DNA of 64,000 nucleotides. It comes from Macquaria australasica. Its lineage: Eukaryota; Chordata; Actinopteri; Centrarchiformes; Percichthyidae. The notes beneath the pieces are model-generated. The model worked only from the letters and a program-made list of their open reading frames with translations, was not told the DNA's origin and did not search any database. Where the stretch lies: NCBI GenBank assembly GCA_005408345.1, contig SEMN01000580.1, positions 256,988 to 320,987 of the forward strand. Direction: 5' to 3'. Shown one piece after another: positions 12,365-22,450 of this stretch. Numbering within the stretch: position 1 is the stretch's first letter; every line of letters starts with the position of its first letter. The translations under genes were made by a program, and so were the position numbers.

Positions 12365-13820
12365 ACTGGCGAACCGACCGCCGAGAGCGACGGCGAACCA
12401 TCCACATCAAGACCGGACGAAGCCACCGCACTTCGCCGTGGGTCATGATGTTCACTGGTTCCTTCTAACAAAGAGACAGTACTCACGTGAGGAACGTCAG
12501 CCTCGTACTCTGCTGCTGCAACGTTACGACCGCCATTCTGCGTCTGGTTCCTACCTGACTGCACACGGCGCTCACCTCTGACGTCATCGGTCAAAGCAGA
12601 GGAGTCAAAGCCAAAATGGCGGCGACTAGCACCGCTATCTGCGCTAACCATGCTCGCGGAGTTACGCGGCTCTACTTGAGACTGCATATGAACCCGCGGG
12701 ACCCACGACGTGTGAATACCCTGCACCGCTGATGACGCCGTTTCACCACCGTGGGTTGAAACTCCATCTCCCGCCGGCGCTACCACATGCGTGGCGTCGA
12801 TCTCTGGCCTACGCCCTTCCCGGGTAGTCTGCCGAAGAGATCGACGGCGACTAGCAAACCAGTGACCCATAAACAACTTATTAGCCTGCTTGCTAATGGT
12901 TGTGAACTCACGGCTAGCCGCGCTAACCTCTGACCCGGGCAGTGCCACAGGCAGGGAAGAGCTGGAAGAAAATCTCTCAGAGACCATACACCATTACGCC
13001 CTCATCAGTCAATGTGGCGGGGTCAGAGCCAAATGGCAGCGACTAGCACCGCTAGCCGCACTAACCATGCTAGCGGAGTTACGCGGCTGAACTTGAGACC
13101 GCTATGAACCCGCGGGAACCCCAAACAAAGTCGCTGCCTCCCTCTCTTCGTCCCCCGGCGAACCGATCGCTGAGGACGACAGGGCAAAATGAACATCAAG
13201 GCCAAGTGAAGCACCGAGCTCCGCTGTGGACCGTAGAGCTCACCAGGTGAAACAGTACTCACCTGAGGGATGTCTCCTCTGGCACCGCACTCTGCTGCTG
13301 CAGTGTTATGACCGCCATCTAGCGTCCAGTTCATGAACGACTGCACTCACCTCTGACGGCCTCTGGGGTCAGAGCCAGAAATGGCAGCAGCCAGCACCGC
13401 TAGCCGCGCAAGCCATGCTACTGGAGTTTCGCGGCTTACTTGAGGCCGCTTGTGAAGCCGTGGTGAAACCACTGTGTGAAGTTTATGCACCCGCGATGAC
13501 AGCTTCTCGCCACCATGGGTCGAGGCGGCGTCAGCCGCGGATGCTCGGATGTAAGCGCCGCCGTTCTCCCTCCTGGGTGATGTGCCGATCAGAACGGCAG
13601 CGACACAAACAACGTATTAGCCGTCCTGCTAATGGCTGAAGATCACGGCCAACAGCGCTAACAACTGAACCAACCTGTGTTTCAGAATGTACAGTGCAGG
13701 TAAGAAAACATTCAGAGACGCGGTTATAATATAACAGCGGCGCCGCTGTCCAACACACGTCCTGCTCGGGTAGTGTGCTGATCGGAGCGGCGGCGACTCG
13801 CACGCCAGAGACACAAACAC
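12365..13820 (-). repeat. imperfect tandem duplications inside the DIRS element
   Basis: Several blocks recur at about 0.77-kb spacing: 12365-12445 with 13158-13231, 12479-12545 with 13252-13325, and 12614-12705 with 13379-13460. The last block, marked by GACTAGCACCGCTA and GGAGTTACGCGGCT, has a third copy at 13032-13120. A further module (CAAACAACGTATTAGC / CCTGCTAATGG) is shared between 12870-12930 and 13600-13665, with a weaker copy near 13785-13840. The copies are clearly diverged, so the duplications are old. Confidence 0.65.
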
Positions 13821-13877
13821 ACTATAGCCGCCTTGCTAAACCAGAAAAGTCTTGGTTCTGTCAAGGCGGTCTACGCC

Positions 13878-14123
13878 CTACGCCAAGCCGCCACCCTCCG
13901 CACCGTCAGCGCCAGCCAGCGTGGAGGGAGCGACCAGCCTCGGCAACCGTGCCTGACGCTCATGCTCCTCCGGGGGGAGCGTGAAATAGTCGAGGCAGGT
14001 TCCGGCCTCACTCTGATGCCTCTGACCGTGCTGGTCCACCATTGACATCAGTGAGGCACACAAGGCTTGCTGGCCATCTCCAAGCGCAAAATTCCTACTA
14101 GACGCAACACCGGATGGTGACAA
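13878..14123 (-). pseudogene. possible gag-like N-terminal remnant of the DIRS element
   Basis: This 81-codon minus-strand ORF begins just inside the 5' ITR, where DIRS elements start their first ORF. It begins MSPSGVASSRNFALGDGQQ and includes LCASLMSMVDQHGQR. No domain is recognised; the call rests on position and strand alone. Confidence 0.3.
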
Positions 14124-14145
14124 CTTTTCGCTGAACTAGACCACA

Positions 14146-14323
14146 GGTTGCTGAGTTGAAAAAGGGAAACGAGCAATGCGCGTACTGGGGTTTTGTAGGG
14201 AAGGGGACTACCTCCTGATTGGATGGTGAGTACATGAACTTTGACTCAGGTGCCGAGGCGGAGCCTCGAGGGGATGAACCAATAGCGAAGCCCGTTAGAG
14301 GGCGGAGCACGTACGACATAGAA
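14146..14323 (-). repeat. DIRS 5' inverted terminal repeat
   Basis: This 178-nt arm, read on the minus strand from TTCTATGTCGTACG, is the inverted partner of 10853-11028. The outer 20 nt differ (GTCGTACGTGCTCCG against GAGTACGTGCGAGG), and the rest is near-perfect apart from a small difference around CTTTTTC/CTTGAAAA close to the inner end. Confidence 0.88.
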
Positions 14324-14991
14324 CTGTGCTGCTTACATTAGTTTGCAGGCTAGATAGCTAGCTCCTCAGCTGCAGTACATTAAACAGCATGTAAATGTAC
14401 CTGCCAATGTCACTTGGGTCCATTTAGATGCTGGTGTGGTCTTTACTCTTCAATACCCCTAACAACATGCTGTCTGCTCATGACGTGCAGGCTACAGCGC
14501 AGGTTTGTTCACTTTGTCTCTCGTGGCCTATGGTGTAACATCGGCACTCTGGCAGCCTTCAAGATGCTGTCAATCAAACAAGACACCGACACGTCCCTCT
14601 AGCTGGCTGAGATGAAAAGGAGCATTTCTGATGTTTCCCAAATACTCCTTTTCTTCTTTTTAAATAATACAAAACTATTTACAATACATTTAAAAACACA
14701 CTGACATTATTTTAGACTGCAAAAAGGGATGACTAAATATGACTTGTTGAGTTGGACTTTAAGATTTGATTTTAGGTTTAGGTTTAGGGTACAGTAAGGC
14801 TTAGGTTGAGGTTGAATATAGGCAGGTAACAGTTAAAGACAGGGTAAGCCTCCAGGACATGAATGTAAGTCAACACAAGGTCCTCACAAGTGACAAAAAC
14901 ATGTGTGTCTGTCTGTGTGTGTGTGTGAGCACATGAAGTATGAAGCAGGCATGAGGGCATTCCTCACTGTCAGTATGTGAAGTCGTAGATC

Positions 14992-14994
<3 letters not shown>

Positions 14995-15057
<63 letters not shown>
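14995..15057. repeat. (CA)n microsatellite
   Basis: About 62 nt of uninterrupted CA repeat, 0.7 kb outside the DIRS element. Confidence 0.97.
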
Positions 15058-15061
<4 letters not shown>

Positions 15062-17553
15062 AAAACACTCACTGGAGGCCTCGCCTCCCTGACTGTCCAT
15101 TCATCCAATCATAGCTCGCCAGGGAGATGCTTGTCACCACGGAGACAGGCAGCAGGGCCACCAGGGCATTGTGGGATAGCTCAGTCCTCCAGTGTATAGA
15201 CAACCTGCCATTCCTGATAGATGAGAGAGTGGATTTATTTGCCTCTCTCGCTTTCTCTCTCGCTCTCTCTCTACACTGGACTCGCTCTTTCCATTTTATT
15301 CAACATGTTTTGCTGCCTCACTTGTCTGTTGCTTTTTTTCTGACAGCCTGGCTGTTTTCCTCTCTGTATTGGGGTCGATATTAATATAAATTTTATACAT
15401 CACGATGACATATCTAATTACTGATATTGGAGATGTTTTAAACACCCTGCATAGCTGACATGTTAAGCGTGTAAAGTTGTTTTAGTTGCCACATTTTGTT
15501 TATTCATCTTTAATGTCTAATTTTGCTCCAAAAGCAGTCAATTATCCCAGAGTTTCCTTTGATTATATAATAGGTGTGGTGGGTTTTTCTGCCTTAAGAG
15601 CTGCTAACGCTAAAAGAATTTCATTAGCCTGCATTTCCATGGAGAGTTTTGGTTATGATCTTATTGCCATTTCGGGGGTTTTCCACCCTGACAAGAAGAA
15701 AAGAGAGAGTTTTTGTAATTTGTTTCGTATGAAAAAGATGACTTTGAAATTATTTTGAGTAGTGGAACAAAATATCAATTGTCAGCAGTTTCTCCTCCAT
15801 TTCTCTTCTCATCGATCCATATATTTTACATCGGTAACCTCACTATAACCACTATATAATCAGGTTAGCTGCCCTCAGGTAACCTTCAAACGTCTGGTCT
15901 TCATCAGTTACCATTAATTTCATTAAAGACATGCAATTAGCCTTAACAAACTTACAGACACCCCCATATTCCTCTCTACACAGGAAGGAAAACAAGAGAT
16001 GAAAGGAAACATGACAAATACACAGACATAAATGGATGAACACTGAAAACAGTAAGCTAAAAGGTCTATCTGTGTGTAGATTTCCATCATCAGAAATTGT
16101 CATGCAACAGTTAATTACATTTTAGTCTAGAGCGAAAACCTTGTAGGAAATAAGTAGACACTTGTGTAAACACACACCTAGTGGTTCATTTGTCAAGAAA
16201 CGTTTTAACAGTTCGTAATCATAACACGTAAAAGGATTCTAATCTTTAGACAATCAGTCTTTAGTGTCTAGTGCCTAAAGAGAAAGTCTCAAGTTTTGTT
16301 TTTTGTCTAGACAGAAGTAGCTTAAGTTTTCTTCTAGATGGTCCCCATCTTTGGTGTTCAAGCAAAGAAATCTTTAGTAATCAGGTCCATGTAGGGTCTG
16401 TGAGTTTTCTGATGCATGAAATGTTCCTTGAAATGGAGGGGAAAATCTCTCTAGAGAAAAAGTCTCTCATTAAGCGTGATTTATTTACTTTTTCCAATAT
16501 GCTCACAAAAAATCATGATATGAAACTAGGTGATTTGTTTTAGAAATAAGGGATTACTATTTCTCCCCACTGGCAGCGCATTTTGTTTGTTAGAAAGAAA
16601 ATTATGTCTCAATTAAAATACTTAATATCTTGTTAACATGGATCAGTGTGTGCTACTGTGCTGCGCCAAACTCCTCTACTGAAACACCCAGCCTCGCTGC
16701 AGGGGTTAAACACCCAGATGCAGGACCACACGCATAACAGAGGACAAATGCTCAACTGCCAAACCTGGGTTCAATTCCTGTGGCACAACGGTAGCTTACG
16801 ACAGCTCAGTGATATATGAGGACATTGAGGTAGAGCTCACACACGTGCACACACCAAATCCCTCCGCTGTATGTCTACGATCACATTCCAGGTCGGGAAA
16901 AGCTGCAAGGGAATTCCCTGCTGGAATTCCCGAATACTCTTATTCCCGGGATCACGGGAGAACTCAGTGGGGTCGGATCCCACAGGACCCAAACTGACAT
17001 TGAGAATTATGTATAATTTATCTGTTGCATAATATTAGTACACGCACACATACATTATACATAATACAGTAAAATGACTATCCAATACAAACACACTGTA
17101 CTCACACATATTTACATGTTTACAGACCATACATCCACAATCATGCTACATGTTAAGTCTCTTTCTCTCACGCAAACTCTGCATGTCAGGTCAGTGTTAA
17201 CGCTGGTAACTTTTTCACAGAGATGTTTACTTCCAGTGAACTTTAGCTAGAAGCTAGTTAGTTACAGAAAGTTAAACATAGCTACAGCCAGTATCTCTCT
17301 TTTTCGAACACACTCATATATGCACACAACATTTGTCTACAGGGTTTTGTGCACTTTGCGGTTTGAAGACCAGCTTGAGGGTAATGGCAATGACAGAAAA
17401 ACACTGTCAGTGCTACATCACAAGACACAGATGTGACACACGACGCTGTGGCCAAGAGGTCTTAAAGTGCCACAATGGGTATAATCATTTTTATGTGTCT
17501 GTGTTAGTACGCTCTCTATATTCTCTTTAGTCTTGTGAGAAGGAGTATGAGCT

Positions 17554-17960
17554 TTAAGGAATAGTTCAAAAAGCTTTCTTGCTGAGAGTTAGACGAGAAG
17601 ATCGACATGAGAGCATCATGTTACTGATCCCGGCCAAAAAAGTAGTCCCGCAAATAACACCCCGTAAAACCACACCATGTTGTTTTTTCACTTTGGTTTT
17701 TGTACGTATTAAACAAGCAAGATATAATCTGTTAATTAGTAAGCTTTAGAGGTGCCGTTAGGCAGTTTTTGTTATCTTTGGACAGAGCCACGCTAGATTT
17801 TGCCACTGTTTCCAGTCTTTATGCTAAGTTAAGCTAACTGGCTGCTGGCTGTAGCTTTACAGTTACTGCACAGACATGAGAGTGATATCAATCTTCTCAT
17901 CTAACTGTCTGCAAGACAGCAAATAAGCATATTTTCCAAAATGCTGAACTATTGTTTTAA
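17554..17960. mobile_element. piggyBac-like MITE flanked by TTAA
   Basis: TTAA at 17554-17557 and at 17957-17960 bracket ends that are inverted copies: GGAATAGTTCA against rc AACAATAGTTCA, followed by subterminal inverted similarity around GAGTTAGACGAGAAGATCGA and rc CAGTTAGATGAGAAGATTGA. No transposase is present. TTAA targets are typical of piggyBac. The core (CCAGTCTTTATGCTAAGTTAAGC...) is a sequence I recognise as dispersed in teleost genomes. Confidence 0.6.
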
Positions 17961-18363
17961 GTGGTCAGACCTCACTTCTGCATATGGCTGGTTTAGGTTT
18001 TGGGGTTGGGTTTAGGGTTATCTTAAATTTAGGGTTGAGAACCTCAAATGGGGTTAAAGTGAGGTTTCCTCTCGTTGCCAGCGCAGATCTGTTTCTTGGA
18101 TTTCATTCACCTGGGTATGGAAGAGACATAATGTTTGTGTGTGGGTGATGGCTAATTAAAGGCTCTATGTGCAATTCAAGTTTTTGTCAAAGTCATTAAC
18201 AGCTTCAAGAGAAACCGGAAGGGAGAGTTGAAGGAAGCGGTCGCCCATTGGTAGGCATATCACAGCACTTCAGTTGTGTAAGTGAGGTCACCAGACGTTT
18301 TGTCACAAATCCAATGATTTCTTTGGCTCCTTTGACCTTCACCCACCCTCAGACACACATACA

Positions 18364-18400
<37 letters not shown>

Positions 18401-18752
18401 CATCATCACTCACCTATTATCACACAATGCTTTACACTTTACGATATTTTCATGGGAGCAGTTTATTAGATTGGAAACCAAAAGCACATTTTTTTCAGTT
18501 CATCATGACATTTTAATGTTTTGGATAAGGCCATATGTAGCCTGGCACCTGCTGCAGCCAGATTGTGTTGTTGTGTGCAGTGGGAGAGAGAGAGAAAGGA
18601 CAGAGACCGGAATCTGAGTCACGCATGGCTGCTGGTAATTTTGAAAAAAAGAAGGAAAAAAAAGCTCCTGCACACCTATATGCCTTTGAAACATGTGTGG
18701 AAGGGACAAAACATGCAGGTTTAAAGAACAACACTGCCCACATACTCTTTTT

Positions 18753-18760
18753 TATATATA

Positions 18761-18832
<72 letters not shown>
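18753..18832. repeat. (TA)n microsatellite, interrupted
   Basis: 80 nt of alternating TA with two TT/AA phase interruptions (near 18769 and 18797). The isoleucine/tyrosine-rich ORFs here are artefacts. A (CA)n tract lies at 18371-18399. Confidence 0.97.
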
Positions 18833-18836
<4 letters not shown>

Positions 18837-21055
18837 CAAAAGTTCAACTTTGATTGCTTTATCAATGTGAAGTCAACTTACTGTAGCTACATAGGCTGAC
18901 ATGTTTATGTGTGACTGCAAAAGTTTTAAAAAAGGACACAGGAGAGAAAAAGGACACTGTGACTGATCTGTGTATTTCTACAGACTGTCCGAGCTGGTGA
19001 CAAAGCACCAAATCCAGACATTGTCCCTGGCAAACTGGGACATCTAGTCATCATAGATTACATGGAAAATTCATCTAGTGGCATGACAAGGCTTTTCCAC
19101 TGTTGAGGAATATTGCTTCTTAAAACCGCAATCCATGATTGATATACAGTGAACAGCACCCGTTCTGCCAAACCGTAAAAGTGCTGGTGGTTTTTACTTA
19201 AATGCAGACCATGTAGACCCCGCTGCAGGCGGTGGAAATAGCGCTGTGCATCAATTGCAAACTAGGGTTTTAAATCTGAAAAGGTAACACAATGACATAA
19301 TTGGACAGAAATCACAGATTTTGGTTCCTTGCAGCTTTCAAAAATCTCTAAGCTGCCTCATTCCCTTCATCTAAATCCCTGCTCATGACTGAAGTCGATT
19401 TAATAGGTGAAATCAATCAAAGATCAGAGTCTGGATTCTCCTGATCAGCCTGTTTCATTGAGAGAGCATGTGGATGTAATATATTTGCAGCTTTGAACAC
19501 TACAGAGAGACATGGAGAGAGAAAGAGATGAAAAAGAGAGACAGATGAATCGGTATCAGATCTCTGTAAACCAGGGATTCTGCACATTGGAGCTCGTACA
19601 GATTAGCTTACACTGCAGCTGCTGCAGCAAGAGTGTGTGTGTGTGTGTGTTCTTCACTGTGCAGTGCATGGCACTTGTGTGTCCTTTCGCTCCATGCAGC
19701 AAGCAATGCAGCAATCAGGAGCTGTGGCTCTGTTTGTGTGTGTGTGTCACTATTCCCAGTGTGACTGCTATCACATATATATATCCCAGCAAAGCTCCAG
19801 GCAAGACTCACTCTCTTGCATCAAATCCATTGCAGTGATTTGGGCCACTAAGCACCACAAATCAGTTTAACTTCCGCTTGGTTATCACAGCTCTCAGCTC
19901 ACCTCACAGTTGGTCTTCAGACATCCTACTTCACTCTGCTACCTTTGCTTTGTTCACCCGAATCGCAGAAGATTTCTGGATTTAATTTGAAACCTTCCAA
20001 GTAATGTGCCCATAGAAGTATGTCACAGAGGTTTTTTTTTTTTTTTTAAATCAGTGTAAGCTGGGTGGATCACAAATGGAAATGCCAGCAACTCTACACC
20101 GGTGAACTGATTTATCACTGAAACCTGTGTATGTCCGAACGTGGACGTCATGAGATTTGCATACAAAAAACCTTAATCCAGTTTTGCATTGAAAGACATG
20201 CTGTATTATCTTAAAGTAACTTCGCTTACAGTTTAACAGCTCCACACATATCACTTCTTATCTTACTTTCCTGAACAAAATCTTGATCCAGAAAATAGTT
20301 GACACCAGATAACTGACCTCCATGTGACCAGCTCATTATTCAATCAATTCGGAAGCATCAATTAAAGATAAACTGGCAATAAAATCAACATACAGAGTCT
20401 CAGGTAGAACAGAATAACGAGAAGTCATCTACTTGAGTGAGAGAAATTTAAATGACACGCTAAAGAATATGAGGTTCAAGTGAATTATTCATTGGAAAAA
20501 TAAAAGTTCCATGTCGCTGTGTTGAAACTGTTAGTATGTCTAATGGGTCCATATACAATGTTGTCTATTAGTTTTGTGTGTGCAGACTTTTTTGCCTCAC
20601 TTTCCGCAAGCCTGTAGCTCATTAGCACTGCTGTGTATTTCTCTGCTGCTCTCATTAACAGAATATTCCCTCAGCAGCCTGAGTGAAATCAGAGAGAAAG
20701 AGGTTTGGTTCAATGAGAGCAAAGAGAGAAAAGCTGAAATGTACAGTATTGAACTCATTATGCATGTTTGAGAAAAGAAATTTTTTTTATATACATTATG
20801 AGCAGCACTATATACTAAATGTACAAAAGGATTCTCTTAACAGATTTCCTCAACTTTGTGTATTCAGGGACAAGCAGGATATGGTTGCTTTGTCCCAACA
20901 ACTACCTAATTTACATTCTTGCGAATTCACATGTGGAGCTGCCCAGGACAACTGCAGGCCTCTGCTGCTTGACACATGGTAGATTAATTACTAAAAGAAC
21001 ACCTCACCAATAGCTGTTGACAGCTCACCCGCCCACATTGTCCCAGCTCATTTAA

Positions 21056-21112
21056 GGATTTGACCTGGCAATCTCCCAAATACAAAGCCACGCCTCCAAA
21101 CCTTTAGGCCAC
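21056..21112 (-). repeat. tRNA-like SINE head
   Basis: The minus strand reads GTGGCCTAAAGGTTTGGAG, resembling a pol III A box, and about 30 nt later AGGTCAAATCC, resembling a B box (GGTTCRANTCC). The intervening sequence does not fold into a full tRNA cloverleaf, so a degraded tRNA-derived SINE is more likely than a tRNA gene. Confidence 0.4.
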
Positions 21113-22330
21113 TGGCAACACATTTTATCATGGTGTCATCATCTACCTTCCCATCCAGGTTTTTTCTCACTCAAGCCAGGAATCAAACCAACAGTCAAAT
21201 GATTAACAGGCATTTAGGGATGGCAACTTACAGTCTATTCTATAATAAGCCACTGATTGGTCAGGCTAGTCCAAACACCAGAGATAATTGAAAATCTACC
21301 ACAGCAAACCAACAGATCAACAAAGATTGACTCAAACACTAATCAAAATTGAAAATGCCTAATTGTGCGCCTTCGAATTTTGGAGAATATCGGCAGGCAA
21401 CTGCTTGTTTATCCACACATTTCCACAGTGTCTGTGGTTGAAATCATTTTGTATGTTTATTGATCTTTCTTTAAATATGACGATGCAACTTCTTTTAGAG
21501 GATGTAGACCTTTCTACCTACCCTCTGTAAGTGCTAACAAGTGGCTAATGCAGTACTTTTACTTTCCCCTCACATACTCCAAAATACAACTGCAACAACC
21601 CCTCTACAGTTGTGTATCAAGTCTGCAGCCAAACACTGGACTTCTTACATCATCTACCATCTGTTCCAGCATTAGTCCAATGTGGCCAAACATAGTCTCA
21701 TCCTTTTTTGGAAAAGTTCCCCTTGTTGCTATCTGACCAAAACTATGCTGGCTATGTTAACGTGTTGTAAACATTAAATGGTCACACACGGTGCATGAAG
21801 GGGGAGGTGGAGAAGAAAAAGAGAAACAGTCACAGAGACAGATGAGAGGTACTTCTGGATACCCTGTGACTTGACAAGCTTCACAAAAAAAGCAAGGGAA
21901 AGTGTACTAAGACAGACAGAGCTAAGAGGTCCAATCCATCAGCTATCGCCTGGGATTATATTGTAGCAGACTTATTGTTGCTGTTGGATCTCTCGCAAGC
22001 TGACATCTCTGTTCATCACAGTAAAAGAAAAGGATGGAGTGAGGCGAAGAGGGAGAGTGAGAAGAGAGTAACAGTAGCTAATTTAAAATACAAAGCCCAT
22101 TTACTGAATGACTCTTTTTCCCATTATATACAAACATGGGGGAAAAAGGACAAAAAAAGGTAGGTAAAAAAGTGCGCGAAACAAAGTAAAACAGACCACA
22201 ATTTAGGGATGTGTTAGGAGTGGGCCAAAGAAATGGTTTGGGCCATTTAACATTTACTGAGTTTGTTTTATTTCCACCACTAAGGTTGGCATGTTTCTGA
22301 AGTAATATGCTATCAGAGCCTAACAAGACT

Positions 22331-22450
22331 AAGAGTCTACAGCCATGCTAGCGGCTATGTGAGGCTATACTTAAGTCTGGACTAAAATGGTGGACTGACT
22401 GACTTACATCCCTAGAGTCACGCTAGTGCTATGTAAAGCTAAGTGCACAT
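22331..22450 (+). repeat. teleost dispersed repeat fragment
   Basis: The text AAGTCTGGACTAAAATGG, TGGACTGACTGAC and CATCCCTAGAGTCACGCTAG matches a dispersed fish repeat that I recognise but cannot name. It is related to the fragment at 42330-42590, which ends CATCGCTAGAGCCATGCCATTAG. Confidence 0.45.

Larger units (their letters stand above)
10825..14323 (-). mobile_element. DIRS-type tyrosine-recombinase retroelement, internally deleted
   Basis: The element reads on the minus strand, with its 5' end at 14323 and 3' end near 10825. It has inverted terminal repeats (14323-14146 and 10853-11028), an internal complementary region (11054-11155) and a tyrosine recombinase ORF ending beside it. 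This is the architecture of DIRS1-like elements, which integrate as circles by a recombinase and leave no target duplication. Full-length DIRS elements are usually about 5-6 kb and encode gag, RT, RNase H and a methyltransferase-like domain. Only the recombinase is visible here, plus a possible gag-like start at 14123-13878. GC content is well above that of the surrounding DNA. Confidence 0.85.

Noticed and set aside
12241..12987. First ~250 residues of the 529-codon minus-strand ORF as protein
   Set aside because: This part is built from the element's tandem duplications, has no similarity I recognise and lies upstream of the recombinase fold; the open frame is helped by high GC.
16741..16800. 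GGGTTCAATTCCTG, a B-box-like sequence, as a tRNA gene
   Set aside because: No convincing A box at the right distance and no cloverleaf; at most a SINE remnant.
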